Shown here one piece after another: positions 22,164-32,626 of a stretch of 64,000 nt of DNA. The notes beneath the pieces were generated by a model. That model saw only the letters and a list, made by a program, of their open reading frames with translations. It made no database searches and had not been told where the DNA came from. The stretch comes from Xenorhabdus lircayensis (lineage in GTDB: Bacteria > Pseudomonadota > Gammaproteobacteria > Enterobacterales > Enterobacteriaceae): NCBI RefSeq assembly GCF_016306625.1, contig NZ_JACOII010000040.1, positions 1-64,000 of the forward strand, in the 5' to 3' direction. Position numbers and translations under genes: made by a program. The first letter of the stretch is position 1; the number at the start of each line of letters is the position of its first letter.

Positions 22164-22216
22164 ACCGGGGCAGGATCTGAAATTCCTGCCTGCATTATCA
22201 TGGGTAGGAGCAGCTG

Positions 22217-23212
22217 ATGAGCCAAAGTACGCTTAAAGTTAACAAGTTGTATGATGATGCGGATTTAGACGAAAAAAGCATGGAAGCTGATGACTTTGAT
22301 GAAGCGTTGCTGAAAGACGAGGATGATGTAACCAGTGTTGATGAAGATTTGGATTTGTTGCAAGGGGTAAACCAACGGGTTCTTGATGCAACACAGCTTT
22401 ATCTCGGAGAGATTGGTTTCTCACCCCTGCTGACAGCAGAGGAAGAGGTCTTTTTCGCCAGACGGGCACTTCGGGGAGATATTGCCGCGCGCCAACGCAT
22501 GATTGAAAGTAACTTGCGATTGGTTGTCAAAATATCCCGCCGATATAGCAATCGAGGATTAGCACTGCTGGATCTGATTGAAGAAGGTAACCTTGGGCTT
22601 ATTCGTGCGGTGGAAAAATTTGACCCTGAAAGAGGTTTTCGTTTTTCTACTTATGCGACATGGTGGATCCGTCAAACAATTGAACGCGCCATTATGAACC
22701 AAACTCGCACAATTCGTCTGCCTATTCACATAGTCAAGGAACTGAATGTCTATTTACGTACTGCGAGAGAGCTGGCACACAAATTGGATCATGAACCCAG
22801 TATCGAAGAAATTGCGGAGAAACTGGATAAACCCGTTGAAGACGTGAGCCGTATGATGCGGCTTAACGAACGCATTACTTCTGTCGATACGCCAATTAGT
22901 GGTGATTCAGATAAAGCGCTATTAGATATTTTATCTGATGAAAACGACTCAGGGCCAGAAACAACCATTCAAGATGATGATATGAAACAGAGTATCGTGA
23001 AATGGCTGTTTGAACTGAACGCAAAACAGCGTGAGGTTTTGGCCCGTCGTTTCGGTTTACTTGGATACGAAGCAGAAACATTAGAGGATGTTGGGCGAGA
23101 AATAGGATTAACCAGGGAGAGAGTTCGTCAAATTCAAGTTGAGGGATTGCGTCGTCTCAGAGATATATTGCATACCCAAGGCCTGAATATCGAATCATTA
23201 TTCCGTACTTAA
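22217..23212 (+). CDS. rpoS: RpoS, sigma-38
   Basis: 331 residues (E. coli 330). Region 1.2 [14 protein letters not shown], region 2 [20 protein letters not shown] and [19 protein letters not shown], region 4 helix-turn-helix [18 protein letters not shown]. Master regulator of stationary-phase and general stress genes. 53 bases after nlpD. Confidence 0.98.
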   Translation: MSQSTLKVNKLYDDADLDEKSMEADDFDEALLKDEDDVTSVDEDLDLLQGVNQRVLDATQLYLGEIGFSPLLTAEEEVFFARRALRGDIAARQRMIESNLRLVVKISRRYSNRGLALLDLIEEGNLGLIRAVEKFDPERGFRFSTYATWWIRQTIERAIMNQTRTIRLPIHIVKELNVYLRTARELAHKLDHEPSIEEIAEKLDKPVEDVSRMMRLNERITSVDTPISGDSDKALLDILSDENDSGPETTIQDDDMKQSIVKWLFELNAKQREVLARRFGLLGYEAETLEDVGREIGLTRERVRQIQVEGLRRLRDILHTQGLNIESLFRT

Positions 23213-23219
23213 TTATTGA

Positions 23220-23243
23220 TACCCGATAGATTTCAAATTGCAG
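23220..23243 (+). repeat. Dispersed repeat copy 2
   Basis: TACCCGATAGATTTCAAATT and onward, three differences from the copy at 15621. Sits 8 bases after rpoS. Confidence 0.55.
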
Positions 23244-23357
23244 CATGATGGAAAATAAACGAATTTTCAGAAGCAGAGATAACTGTGTGACTGGGAAGAG
23301 TGGAAGTAACACCAAAAGCAGCAATCGAAAGATAAACGGTATATTAGGTGGTAATTC

Positions 23358-23390
23358 AAAGGTGGGCTAAATAGGCCCACCTTTTATTTT
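23358..23390 (+). terminator. Intrinsic terminator downstream of rpoS
   Basis: Arms 23358-23367 (AAAGGTGGGC) and 23374-23383 around a six-base TAAATA loop, followed by TTATTTTT. Ends the nlpD-rpoS transcript. Confidence 0.8.
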
Positions 23391-23456
23391 TCTTTCTCTT
23401 ATTCATTTATTCATTTATTCACTTATTTATATTTCTATTATCACTTGATCTTCCAT

Positions 23457-23813
23457 TTATCTATTTTCGATAATCGGAATACCTCTGTGAAATTTAAAAT
23501 CATGATCAGAAATTTGAATAAGTTTCGCTTCAATATAGGCACCAATAATCAGATTATCGACCAACGTATAAGGTTCATGGCTGGTAATATGTTGAAACAG
23601 GGATTTAGCATAGCGGCTAGCGCTGATACTGTCATGGCTTATCCCCCTTGCATCCATGATTTCCAATACCTGATAAAAGTGGTGTAACAACAGATGATCG
23701 CGCAGTAAAACCGGCAGCTTTTCAAGCTGCCGGGCTTTTTCTACTCACTGATCGGGAATTTCGTACTGTAAAAATTGATAAATGGGTGCTAACAGGCTGG
23801 TATCAAACTTCAT
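23457..23813 (-). pseudogene. miaE: Relic of miaE, tRNA 2-methylthio-N6-isopentenyladenosine hydroxylase
   Basis: Reading the minus strand from ATG 23811-23813 gives LLAPIYQFLQYEIPDQ, then TGA where MiaE has Trp, then VEKARQLEKLPVLLRDHL. It jumps to LHHFYQVLEIMDARGIS and SASRYAKSLFQHITSHEPYT, then LVDNLIIGAYIEA, and jumps again to ISDHDFKFHRG. These blocks match N-terminal, central and C-terminal parts of MiaE in order, so two in-frame deletions removed most of the diiron ligands, and one nonsense change is present. The intact enzyme hydroxylates ms2i6A37 in tRNA. Not functional. Confidence 0.85.
23711..23740 (+). terminator. Terminator-like hairpin inside the miaE relic
   Basis: Arms 23711-23720 (CCGGCAGCTT) and 23724-23733, TTC loop, then GCTTTTT on the plus strand. 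It has the form of an intrinsic terminator for transcripts coming from rpoS, facing convergent mutS. It coincides with the relic codons for RQLEKLP, so it may be accidental. Confidence 0.5.
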
Positions 23814-23839
23814 TGTTAGCTCGTTTATTGCTGCACCAT

Positions 23840-26422
23840 TCATTGTTCGACCATATCCTTCAGACGATAAATCCATTCCAGTGCTTGACGCGGTGTTAAC
23901 GTATCTGGATTCAGATTTTCCAGCGCTTCAACTGCTGGAGAAGTGTCTTCTGTTAGCAGGGGCAATTGCGGTGTATCGACGTGACTTGCTGTCGCATTAT
24001 TGGAGAGCGATTCCAGCTCTTTTAGTTTCTGCCGCGCGCGTTTAATCACATCACGGGGAACACCAGCCAAAGAGGCGACTGCCAGCCCATAACTTTTGCT
24101 TGCCGCCCCTTCCTGTACACTGTGCATGAAAGCAATAGTGTCGCCATGCTCAACGGCATCCAGATGAATATTGACGACACCTTCCAGTTTTTCAGGTAGC
24201 GTTGTCAGCTCGAAATAGTGAGTCGCAAACAACGTCATCGCCTTGATGCGGTTAGCCAGACTTTCGGCGCAGGCCCAAGCCAGGGACAAGCCATCATAAG
24301 TCGATGTACCGCGGCCTATTTCATCCATCAAGACTAAGCTGTATTCGGTGGCGTTATGCAGAATATTGGCTGTTTCGGTCATTTCCACCATAAACGTGGA
24401 ACGCCCTGATGCCAGATCATCGGAAGCCCCTACACGGGTGAAGATGCGATCTACAGGGCCAATGATCGCTTTTTCGGCAGGAACAAAGCTCCCAATATAG
24501 GCCAGCAGTGTAATCAAGGCAGCCTGACGCATATAGGTACTTTTACCTCCCATATTCGGCCCCGTGATGATCAGCAAACGGCGTTGTGATGAGAGCGTTA
24601 ATGGGTTAGAAATAAACGGCTCACTCAATACTTGCTCCACCACCGGATGGCGACCGCCAGTGATTTGAATGCCGACTTTATCTGTCAGTATCGGACAGGT
24701 GTAATTCAGCGTTTCAGCACGTTCAGCAAGATTCGCCAGAACATCTAGCTCTGCCAGCGCTTCGGCACTGATTTGCAATTCAGCCAGATGGGGCAGCAAT
24801 GCATCGAACAATTCTTCATACAAAGCCTTCTCGATGGCGAGCGCTTTGCCTTTGGAAGTCAGAACCTTATCTTCATATTCCTTTAATTCAGGAATGATAT
24901 AGCGTTCCGCGTTTTTCAGCGTCTGACGGCGAACATAATGGATCGGCACTAAATGGCTTTGCCCACGGCTGACCTGAATATAGTAACCATGCACTGCATT
25001 GAAACCCACTTTCAGGGTATCAAGGCCGAGCTTCTCACGTTCACGGATCTCCAGCCGATCCAGATAATCACTGGCACCATCAGCCAATGCCCGCCACTCA
25101 TCCAGTTCAGCATTATAGCCAGTGGCAATCACGCCACCGTCACGTACCAAAACAGGAGGCGTTTCGACAATCGCATGTTCCAACAGTGCCTGCAATTCAT
25201 CAAAATGACCGACGCGCTGCTGTAGCGCCTGAATATAAGGAAAGTCGGAAGATGCCATGATCTGATGAATATCTGGCAATTGCTGGAAAGCGTGGCGCAT
25301 TTTGGCCAGATCACGGGGACGGGCAGAACGAAGAGCAAGACGGGCAAGCACACGCTCTAAATCACCGACCTGACGTAAAAACGGCTGTAATTCATAGCCG
25401 ATCTCCTGTAATGCGGAAATGGCTTGCTGACGATTTTCCAGCACGTCCTTATTGCGGATGGGTGTATGCAGCCAGCGTTTTAGCATACGGCTACCCATCG
25501 GTGTCACACACTGATCGAGTACCGAAGCTAATGTATTTTCAGTGCCGCCGGACAGATTTTGCGTCAATTCGAGATTGCGGCGGGTTGCGGCATCCATAAT
25601 GACCGTTTCCTGCTGACGCTCCATCGTAATGTTGCGGATATGAGGCAGGGCGGTGCGTTGGGTGTCTTTGACATATTGCAGCAAACAGCCTGCTGCACGC
25701 AGGGCGAGTGTCGCTTTTTCCACGCCGAAGCCAATCAGATCGCGGGTGCTAAATTGCAAATTCAGTTGCTGTCTTGCTGTATCCAGCTCAAATTCCCACA
25801 TCGGGCGACGACGCAGGCCATGACAGCGCTCAATCAGTGCCATATGCCCAAACGTTTCAGGATAGAGCAATTCCGCGGGGCGGGTACGTTGCAATTCTGC
25901 GGCAATGGTATCTTCATCGGCCATTTCGGAAACACGGAAGCGACCGGAAGTAATATCCAGCGTAGCGTAACCAAAACCTTGATTATCATGCCAGATAGCC
26001 GCCAGAAGATTATCCTGCCGCTCTTGTAGCAAGGCTTCATCAGTCACCGTGCCGGGTGTCACAATACGCACAACTTTGCGTTCAACAGGGCCTTTACTGC
26101 TTGCCGGATCACCAATTTGTTCACAGAGCGCTGCGGATTCACCGAGCTGTACCAGTTTTGCCAAATAGTTTTCAATCGCGTGATAAGGAACGCCCGCCAT
26201 AGGAATGGGCTGACCTGCCGATTGTCCGCGTTTGGTTAGAGAAATATCCAGTAACTTCGCAGCCTTTTTGGCATCGTCATAGAACAACTCATAAAAATCC
26301 CCCATCCGATAAAGCAGCAGAATATCCGGGTGCTGTGCTTTCAGGCGCAGATACTGCTGCATCATGGGAGTATGGCTATCTAGATCCTTTGCTGGCGATT
26401 CTTTCATATTGACTTGATTCAA
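23840..26422 (-). CDS. mutS: MutS, DNA mismatch recognition ATPase
   Basis: 860 residues (E. coli 853). Mismatch-binding FYELF motif near residue 46, Walker [15 protein letters not shown], Walker [24 protein letters not shown] and the C-terminal tetramer helix [14 protein letters not shown]. Full length and intact. Faces rpoS convergently, with the miaE relic squeezed between. Confidence 0.98.
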   Translation of the reverse strand: MNQVNMKESPAKDLDSHTPMMQQYLRLKAQHPDILLLYRMGDFYELFYDDAKKAAKLLDISLTKRGQSAGQPIPMAGVPYHAIENYLAKLVQLGESAALCEQIGDPASSKGPVERKVVRIVTPGTVTDEALLQERQDNLLAAIWHDNQGFGYATLDITSGRFRVSEMADEDTIAAELQRTRPAELLYPETFGHMALIERCHGLRRRPMWEFELDTARQQLNLQFSTRDLIGFGVEKATLALRAAGCLLQYVKDTQRTALPHIRNITMERQQETVIMDAATRRNLELTQNLSGGTENTLASVLDQCVTPMGSRMLKRWLHTPIRNKDVLENRQQAISALQEIGYELQPFLRQVGDLERVLARLALRSARPRDLAKMRHAFQQLPDIHQIMASSDFPYIQALQQRVGHFDELQALLEHAIVETPPVLVRDGGVIATGYNAELDEWRALADGASDYLDRLEIREREKLGLDTLKVGFNAVHGYYIQVSRGQSHLVPIHYVRRQTLKNAERYIIPELKEYEDKVLTSKGKALAIEKALYEELFDALLPHLAELQISAEALAELDVLANLAERAETLNYTCPILTDKVGIQITGGRHPVVEQVLSEPFISNPLTLSSQRRLLIITGPNMGGKSTYMRQAALITLLAYIGSFVPAEKAIIGPVDRIFTRVGASDDLASGRSTFMVEMTETANILHNATEYSLVLMDEIGRGTSTYDGLSLAWACAESLANRIKAMTLFATHYFELTTLPEKLEGVVNIHLDAVEHGDTIAFMHSVQEGAASKSYGLAVASLAGVPRDVIKRARQKLKELESLSNNATASHVDTPQLPLLTEDTSPAVEALENLNPDTLTPRQALEWIYRLKDMVEQ

Positions 26423-26945
26423 TTTTATTATTCCTGTTGACTCAGTTGGGCCATCGACGCTCAGTCAACCCATCTAAATGACAAAACCTAAATATAATCA
26501 GCTAAGGATGGAACGTTAATGAACCTCATCCCGGGCGAAAACGCTATCTTATCACTGATAATCTGTGTGATTCATCTGTGGATTCGATTAGGAAGATTTG
26601 GGGGTTAGGTTAGCAGGATTACTCGCAGGAATGTATCAGATTTTTTCACTCTTCAGCAGGATTGCGAATCGGCTCGATTTAACCCATTCATATGAAGTTA
26701 TGCTTTTAAACTCAATTTATTGGTATTTGATATTGGCTATCATCAGCGCTCACCTAAAAATAACTAAATTTCAGCAAAATACAACGAATGAATACATCTT
26801 TATTTTCCAATATAATCGCTTGCGTTTGGGTCTATCCCTATTATCAGTAAGTATATCGAGCCTTTGGCGATGGGTTTAATGCTCGGCGCAGGGCGTACAT
26901 TTAGAACGAATCTGCTCGTGAAGTTTTAAATCAAACTAGTTTGAG
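26423..26945. other. Intergenic region upstream of mutS
   Basis: About 520 bases. Must hold the mutS promoter on the right side of the gene. A 93-codon frame at 26598-26879 has no ribosome site and unconvincing composition. No trace of the missing N-terminus of the neighbouring Fic gene was found here. Confidence 0.5.
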
Positions 26946-27707
26946 ATGTTGATTGCCAGACCTTCCCGAAGGCGTGAGGAAGAGATAGTCCAGCGAACTG
27001 CCGCACTGGCTGCACATCGGCTGTTAATGACAGGGCTAGTTGGTCTGCCGGGGCAATTACGTCAGGGAGATGTAGGAATTTATCGAGAAAACCAGCTAAT
27101 CCATATGGCTCCACCAGCTAATCAAGTTTCTCGATTAGTGGATGACTTGCTGACATGGTTGAAACAAACGGATATTCATCCATTGATTGCCAGCTCAATC
27201 TTCCATTATGAATTTGTATTTATTCATCCATTTGCTGACGGCAATGGTCGCATGGGGCGTTTGTGGCAAATATTGATTTTGAGTAAATGGCGCCCTGAAC
27301 TGGCGTGGTTGCCAGTAGAAACAGTAATTCACCATCAACAACAGGCGTATTATCAAGTCTTCAGAGAATGTGATCGTACTGGCGACTGCACGCTATTTAT
27401 CGACTTTATGCTGGAAAAACTATCCGAAGCGCTTAGAGAATGTCTTGATACTCAAAAACAGAACTCTGTCGCGATGTCGGTACAAATGTCGGTAGAAAAT
27501 TTACGTCGACTCAGTGCCACTTCGCAAAAAATCTTATCTGTTATTGTTGCTCGTCCTGTAATCACCATAACTCAATTGGCTGATGAATTGAGCGTAAGCC
27601 GTCGCACAATAGAGCGTAATATCAAAATGTTACATGATGCAGAGCGTTTGATACGCATTGGTGCCAAGAAAGGGGGGCTATTGGCGGATTGGATAGCCTC
27701 TCATTAG
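26946..27707 (+). CDS. Fic family protein, N-terminally truncated
   Basis: 253 residues. Fic core with HPFADGNGRMGR at residues 94-105 (catalytic His94) and flap region GIYRENQLIHMAPPA; C-terminal winged helix (ITITQLADELSVSRRTIERN). Relatives of this type carry about 100 further N-terminal residues including the inhibitory (S/T)xxxE(G/N) helix; here similarity begins abruptly at LAAHRLLMTG, and the ATG at 26946 has no ribosome site. Either a relic or an unrestrained AMP-transferase. Adenylylates target proteins if active. Confidence 0.75.
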   Translation: MLIARPSRRREEEIVQRTAALAAHRLLMTGLVGLPGQLRQGDVGIYRENQLIHMAPPANQVSRLVDDLLTWLKQTDIHPLIASSIFHYEFVFIHPFADGNGRMGRLWQILILSKWRPELAWLPVETVIHHQQQAYYQVFRECDRTGDCTLFIDFMLEKLSEALRECLDTQKQNSVAMSVQMSVENLRRLSATSQKILSVIVARPVITITQLADELSVSRRTIERNIKMLHDAERLIRIGAKKGGLLADWIASH

Positions 27708-28306
27708 AATAGCGATAAATAACGATCTCTTGACCAACGATAATATGAAGCCAGCAAATTATTCACTTCTTCCACATTGAATTTTTCAGGGGAAAAAGTG
27801 TTGTCGGGGGAAATTTCAGATTCGCCATTAACCCATTTAAACATTTGCTGATAATCTTCATGTGTTGGATCCTTTAGGATCTGAAGCAGATCCATATAGC
27901 CATATATGCCACCGCAATCTTCTGGTGGACAGGCTCGTTGACCTTCAAGACAGAAAATAGGCATAGGGAGTTCTTCGGGAGAATAGTTACTGTTTTCAAG
28001 TATGACTTCATGTTCCCAACTGTCACCAAAATCATAAAGGTAATTGAATTTACCGCCTTTTCTTTTGATTAACGAATCGAGCTTAACTTTGCCTTCTTCT
28101 TGACCGTCTTCGGGCTCTTCTGGCATTTCAGTGAATCGTTTGGCACTAAAGGCAAATACATGTAAGTGGCTGTCATCCCAACCCATTACGACTTGTATCA
28201 CATCGTGCAGTCGATCCAATGAAATATTGGATGGAACCACAAAACGACGCCATATGCTTGGATTAGTCTCTATAAGTGTAATTTTCAACAGATAGAACTT
28301 TTCCAT
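27704..28306 (-). CDS. pRiA4b ORF-3-like protein
   Basis: 200 residues. Family hallmarks: LKITLIETNPSIWRRFVVP at the start, LHDVIQVVMGWDDSHLHVF, FNYLYDFGDSWEHEVILE and CPPEDCGGIYGY. The family is widespread on mobile elements and has no assigned biochemical role. Overlaps the end of the Fic gene by four bases, tail to tail. Confidence 0.85.
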   Translation of the reverse strand: MEKFYLLKITLIETNPSIWRRFVVPSNISLDRLHDVIQVVMGWDDSHLHVFAFSAKRFTEMPEEPEDGQEEGKVKLDSLIKRKGGKFNYLYDFGDSWEHEVILENSNYSPEELPMPIFCLEGQRACPPEDCGGIYGYMDLLQILKDPTHEDYQQMFKWVNGESEISPDNTFSPEKFNVEEVNNLLASYYRWSRDRYLSLF

Positions 28307-28443
28307 TTATCACCCTTCTGAGTTGATGAATTGACCGGATAATCAGAATAATATTTATGTATTTCGTTTACGTATTTTCAATCACAGTATGGTGTGATCC
28401 TGGTTATAATACGAACTATTTTTATGTGCATAAAACTATTCCG

Positions 28444-29808
28444 TTACCATCCACTTGATTTTACATATATTTTTTCTTTCCATTTAGATATTTGTGACAA
28501 ACTTTTAGGCGCGACATAAACGATTTCTTTACCATCTTTATGTGTTTGCAATAAACCTAATTTTTCTAGTCGCTTGAGATCATTACGCGCTGTATTGTCT
28601 GAAACGCCCATTCTGCTGCGAATTTCTGCAACAGTGAAAATATTTCCCGGTCTGGCAAAAGCAATATTCAGCAATGCGCGCTGTCTGGCATTCAATTCCG
28701 AAATAATGTTTGATTCGTAAAGGAATGATTCCATTTCAGCCTGAGTTTTTATAATAATTTTTATGTAACTAAGGTATTCTTCAACAGCTCGCCCAACAAT
28801 CTGGCACTGATAATCAACAAAATAAGTGAGATCAAATTGATCAGTTTCTGTATAGCAATATGCTTTTGCATAAGCCGTTGAGGAGTTTTTCAGTAGTTTA
28901 CTGATGGAGATATATTTAAATGCAGTATAACCACAGCGTAGCATGTACCAGTAAAATAGCGCCCTTGCTGTCCTGCCATTTCCATCATTAAAAGGGTGAA
29001 TAAAACCCATCATAAAATGCAGCACAATGGCCTTTATTAATGGGTGCAAATAATCAACGCCAGACTGACGTTCATGAAGTGTATTTGCCCAAAGACAGAG
29101 TTCGTCGATTCTCTGTTCTATTTCTTTGTAGGAAGGTGGTGTATGTATAATTTCACCATCGACTCCTGAGACAACAACGTCATTGGATGTGCGAAACTGT
29201 GCAGGTTTATATTTATCGTCGTTAATTCCCTCAACGGCAACAGCATGAAGTTCTTTGATAAAAGCGGGGGTGAGTTCATTGTTGCAGTGCTCTGTAACAT
29301 AAGCCATCATCCGATGATTACCCATAATCATCCGCTCACTTTCGTCTCTGGGAGGACGTTGGATCTTGAGCATTTCTAAAGCAACTTGGCTGGTTGTAGC
29401 GGCACCTTCCAATTGGCTTGATGAAATTGATTCCTCAGCAATTAATTCATCGAATAAATACTGCGAGGCATTGAGTGGCTCCAACAGTTCAGCTTGTCCG
29501 GCTGATGAAGTCAATCGGTCTATCGTAGAACAAGTTTGTTTAATTATTGATGTGGTGAAAAGTTTGGCCGGTTGATCTGTGTTATCACCTGTCAGCGACA
29601 GTTGTTGGATATTTTTATTGCGCAAAAAACGGACTATTGACCAGTAAGCAATGGGTTCTGTTCCGGCAGGTAATCGATGACGTAACTTATCCCAAGGAAG
29701 ATAGCGACCTTCATCGTCAATGGCTTTTGTGATGGAGATATTGGCAAAAAAGGTAGATGGTGCCATTTCTGCGATATTTATGAGAGTGGGGGGACGCTTA
29801 ATTTTCAT
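28444..29808 (-). CDS. Fic family protein with HTH domain, full length
   Basis: 454 residues. An N-terminal DUF4172-like/Fic_N region, the inhibitory motif SSQLEG at about 130-135, the Fic motif HPFNDGNGRTAR at 271-282, and a C-terminal winged helix (FTVAEIRSRMGVSDNTARND). The inhibitory glutamate and catalytic His are both present, so this is a self-regulated AMP-transferase, likely with its own DNA-binding autoregulation. Sits in an accessory block with a second, truncated Fic gene. Confidence 0.9.
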   Translation of the reverse strand: MKIKRPPTLINIAEMAPSTFFANISITKAIDDEGRYLPWDKLRHRLPAGTEPIAYWSIVRFLRNKNIQQLSLTGDNTDQPAKLFTTSIIKQTCSTIDRLTSSAGQAELLEPLNASQYLFDELIAEESISSSQLEGAATTSQVALEMLKIQRPPRDESERMIMGNHRMMAYVTEHCNNELTPAFIKELHAVAVEGINDDKYKPAQFRTSNDVVVSGVDGEIIHTPPSYKEIEQRIDELCLWANTLHERQSGVDYLHPLIKAIVLHFMMGFIHPFNDGNGRTARALFYWYMLRCGYTAFKYISISKLLKNSSTAYAKAYCYTETDQFDLTYFVDYQCQIVGRAVEEYLSYIKIIIKTQAEMESFLYESNIISELNARQRALLNIAFARPGNIFTVAEIRSRMGVSDNTARNDLKRLEKLGLLQTHKDGKEIVYVAPKSLSQISKWKEKIYVKSSGW

Positions 29809-29919
29809 CTTTCACCGCAAAATTAGAGAAATTTGAGGTAAATGTTGGCTTGAGTTGTTCACTAATGCAAGTGCATTATTAAAAAGGAACCTACATAGCT
29901 TGAATTAAGAGAAAAACAC

Positions 29920-30729
29920 ATGACAAGAAGCAACGGAATACTGATAAAAGATGCAGACGAAATAAAGAAAATGGAAATAGCGGGGCGCTTGACGGGGCAG
30001 GTACTTGAAGCGGTTCGTTCGATTATTGTGCCGGGTATAACGACCCTTGAAATTGATGCATTTTGCCATGATTACATTATCAATACCCTTGATGCAATAC
30101 CGGGTAGTCTGGGGCAATATGGCTTTCCCTATACGGTCAATACTTCAGTGAATCACGTTGTTTGTCATGGCTGGCCTTCTGAAAAGAAACTGAAAAATGG
30201 GGATATTGTTAACGTCGATGTGACCGTCAAAAAAGAGGAATATTATGGCGATAGCAGTATTACATTTTGTGTCGGTGACGTGCCATCCCATGCCAAACGT
30301 TTGGTTGATGTGACTCAGGAATGCTTATATAAGGCGATTAAGCTTGTTAAGCCGGGGATTACGTTGGGAGATATCGGTTATACGATACAGCAGCATGCTG
30401 AAGCGAATAATTACACCGTGGTGCGCGAATATTGTGGGCATGGCATTGGTCGCACTATGCACGAGGAGCCACAAGTCCTGCATTATGGTAAGGCGGGTGA
30501 AGGTATAACATTGGAAGAGGGCATGACTTTCACGATTGAGCCTATGATTAACCAAGGTAAAAAGGACGTTAAGCTACATAAAGATGGCTGGACAGTAACG
30601 ACCAAAGATCGTCGTCTATCGGCTCAGTTTGAGCATACGATCTTGGTTACCCGTGATGGTTTTAAAGTGTTGACTCTGCGGAATGAAGAACGCGAGGCTT
30701 TTGAACGTTATCTGTCAATGACTCAATAA
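29920..30729 (+). CDS. map: Type I methionine aminopeptidase
   Basis: 269 residues. All five metal ligands seen in E. coli Map have counterparts: Asp in NVDVTVKK, Asp in YYGDSSITF, His in YCGHGIG, Glu in FTIEPM, Glu in AQFEHTILVT; also HVVCHGWPS. Removes initiator Met. The usual map gene lies beside rpsB in this group; this one stands alone next to Fic genes, so it may be a second copy. That cannot be checked here. Confidence 0.92.
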   Translation: MTRSNGILIKDADEIKKMEIAGRLTGQVLEAVRSIIVPGITTLEIDAFCHDYIINTLDAIPGSLGQYGFPYTVNTSVNHVVCHGWPSEKKLKNGDIVNVDVTVKKEEYYGDSSITFCVGDVPSHAKRLVDVTQECLYKAIKLVKPGITLGDIGYTIQQHAEANNYTVVREYCGHGIGRTMHEEPQVLHYGKAGEGITLEEGMTFTIEPMINQGKKDVKLHKDGWTVTTKDRRLSAQFEHTILVTRDGFKVLTLRNEEREAFERYLSMTQ

Positions 30730-30752
30730 CCCGTATTCTATTGCATGATAGT

Positions 30753-30815
30753 TAACCCAATGCTGTGTTACACAGTGTTGGGGTAAATAGTATTGGGTTA
30801 ACTAGTATTGGGTTA
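30753..30815 (+). repeat. Hairpin and 13-base direct repeat after map
   Basis: An imperfect hairpin at about 30754-30784 (possible terminator) is followed by two copies of TAGTATTGGGTTA at 30788-30800 and 30803-30815. No function assigned. Confidence 0.4.
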
Positions 30816-30994
30816 CCTTTTGTCGTTAAGATAAAATTGCCTTTGTGAAATCAGTTGGGTTATTGATTAGTGACTTCGGAGAAACTTACGATCATCCTCA
30901 CATTCGGTTAAAATCTATCTATGCTGGAAATTGGGTCAATATTCATTGTTTGGATTTTATTCAAAATACGGTTCTATAACATTATAGGGTGACT

Positions 30995-32626
30995 ATGTCT
31001 TTTATTTATAAAAATAAGAATTTCCCTTGTTTTATCGCTCTTTTTTTTCTTATTTTTCTGACGCATAAATGCTTAGGTTATCAATTAAAGCTGATATATG
31101 TCTTCAGTGCCTTTGCATTATTTTTATTTGTAGCTGCTGTCAGTAAACGAATATATATCTTGTTGATTGCCTTCTTTTCCCTTGTGGGAATGGCTTACAC
31201 CCCAATCGGCCTCAATTATGGTTATCCAGATGTCAACGCAGTGGGATCATTAATCTATACAAATCAAAATGAAACACTGGAATATATCAGTGGGCTTCCG
31301 GTTTTAACTTACTTAACCGCCATAGCCATTTTTGTTCTGATGATGTTTGCATTTAAATTAAATGTCACCGTATCAAGTAAAGGCAAAAAATGGTTATTCG
31401 CCTTATTCTTCATTTCTACTTTCTGGTCGCCAGCCAAAGGGTATATTAAATCGGGTTTTGAAGATAGCTCAGAACTTTTGAATACCAGTTTGCCTGAAGT
31501 CCGCTTCTTCAATGATGCTTATCAGAGCTACATGAAAGTGATGTCCGAAAATAGCCGGTTCGCCAAGATTATCAAATATCAGGATGACTGGCAGCCAGTT
31601 ATCAAAGAAGAACAATACGACACATACATTATGGTAATTGGTGAAAGTGTCCGAAAAGATTTTCTGAATGCTTATGGTTTCCCGGATAAAAATACCCCTT
31701 GGTTGGACAAAGCAAATGCAACAGTATTAACCAACTATATTTCTGCGGCACCATCAACACAGCTATCGCTGACGAACTCTCTGGCTATCCATGAGGCAAA
31801 TGAAATTCAATTGAATAACAGCATCGTTTCATTAGCGAAAAAGGCAGGATTTGAAACTTATTGGCTTTCTAATCAAGGTATGAAAGGAGGGTTTGATTCT
31901 CCAGTGGCACTGATCGGACAGCAAGCCAAGCATCATACTTTTTTGAAGGAAGGTGGCTCAGATGATCGCAGTTATATGCCAGATGAAAATTTATTGCCTT
32001 ATATTCGCAAGGCGTTGGTGAAGGAGAAACAGAAGAAATTGGTTGTTATTCACTTAATGGGATCGCATCCACAGCCTTGTGCCAGAACCAATGAGCAGTA
32101 CAGCGCCTATTTTCATTCCAAAAATATCTCATGTTATGCCCAGAGTATCCATAATACGGATAGCCTGCTGGCTGAAATTGCAAATATGGCCAATCAAAAC
32201 CAATTGCATTGGACGATGCTCTATTTTGCGGATCATGGATTGTCATTTGTGAATAAAAACATGGATAACGAAAATCTGACCCATAACGACAGTCATAAAC
32301 AGAACTATCAAGTTCCCTTTATCATCACCGGTTACGATTATTCTACCAAAAACATTTCCATCGGAAGCACTTCCATCGAAAGCACTTCTACCCAAAATGC
32401 GGCTCAAAATCAGGCTGGCAAAAATAAAATCAATGCTCAACGCAGCGGTTTGCACCTTTTATCCATGTTATCTACATGGTTGGGAGTTGAGGAGCCCCGC
32501 TTGGTATCTGAATGTGATTGGTTTTCCAACCAAGAATGCCAGAACCAACATACTGTGATTTCATTTAGTGGCGAATATAAGGATTTTAATCACTTGGGGG
32601 AAGATGCCATTAATTTCGGTTTGTGA
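30995..32626 (+). CDS. Phosphoethanolamine transferase family protein (YhbX/EptB-like)
   Basis: 543 residues from ATG 30995, six bases after AGGG. Five N-terminal membrane segments, then a periplasmic sulfatase-fold domain: VIGESVRKDFLNAYGFPDKN (metal site), STQLSLTNSLA (Thr/Ser nucleophile area), YWLSNQGMKGG, VIHLMGSHPQPC, LYFADHGLS. Family members move phosphoethanolamine to lipid A, core or glucans; which acceptor is unclear. A Ser/Thr-rich insertion near residues 450-470 contains a small internal repeat. Confidence 0.85.
   Translation: MSFIYKNKNFPCFIALFFLIFLTHKCLGYQLKLIYVFSAFALFLFVAAVSKRIYILLIAFFSLVGMAYTPIGLNYGYPDVNAVGSLIYTNQNETLEYISGLPVLTYLTAIAIFVLMMFAFKLNVTVSSKGKKWLFALFFISTFWSPAKGYIKSGFEDSSELLNTSLPEVRFFNDAYQSYMKVMSENSRFAKIIKYQDDWQPVIKEEQYDTYIMVIGESVRKDFLNAYGFPDKNTPWLDKANATVLTNYISAAPSTQLSLTNSLAIHEANEIQLNNSIVSLAKKAGFETYWLSNQGMKGGFDSPVALIGQQAKHHTFLKEGGSDDRSYMPDENLLPYIRKALVKEKQKKLVVIHLMGSHPQPCARTNEQYSAYFHSKNISCYAQSIHNTDSLLAEIANMANQNQLHWTMLYFADHGLSFVNKNMDNENLTHNDSHKQNYQVPFIITGYDYSTKNISIGSTSIESTSTQNAAQNQAGKNKINAQRSGLHLLSMLSTWLGVEEPRLVSECDWFSNQECQNQHTVISFSGEYKDFNHLGEDAINFGL

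Noticed and set aside
23445-23687. Plus-strand frame opposite the miaE relic
   Set aside because: Shadow of the relic; the minus strand aligns to MiaE in order.
26598-26879. 93-codon plus-strand frame upstream of the truncated Fic gene
   Set aside because: No ribosome site, low-complexity hydrophobic stretches, no link to the missing Fic N-terminus.
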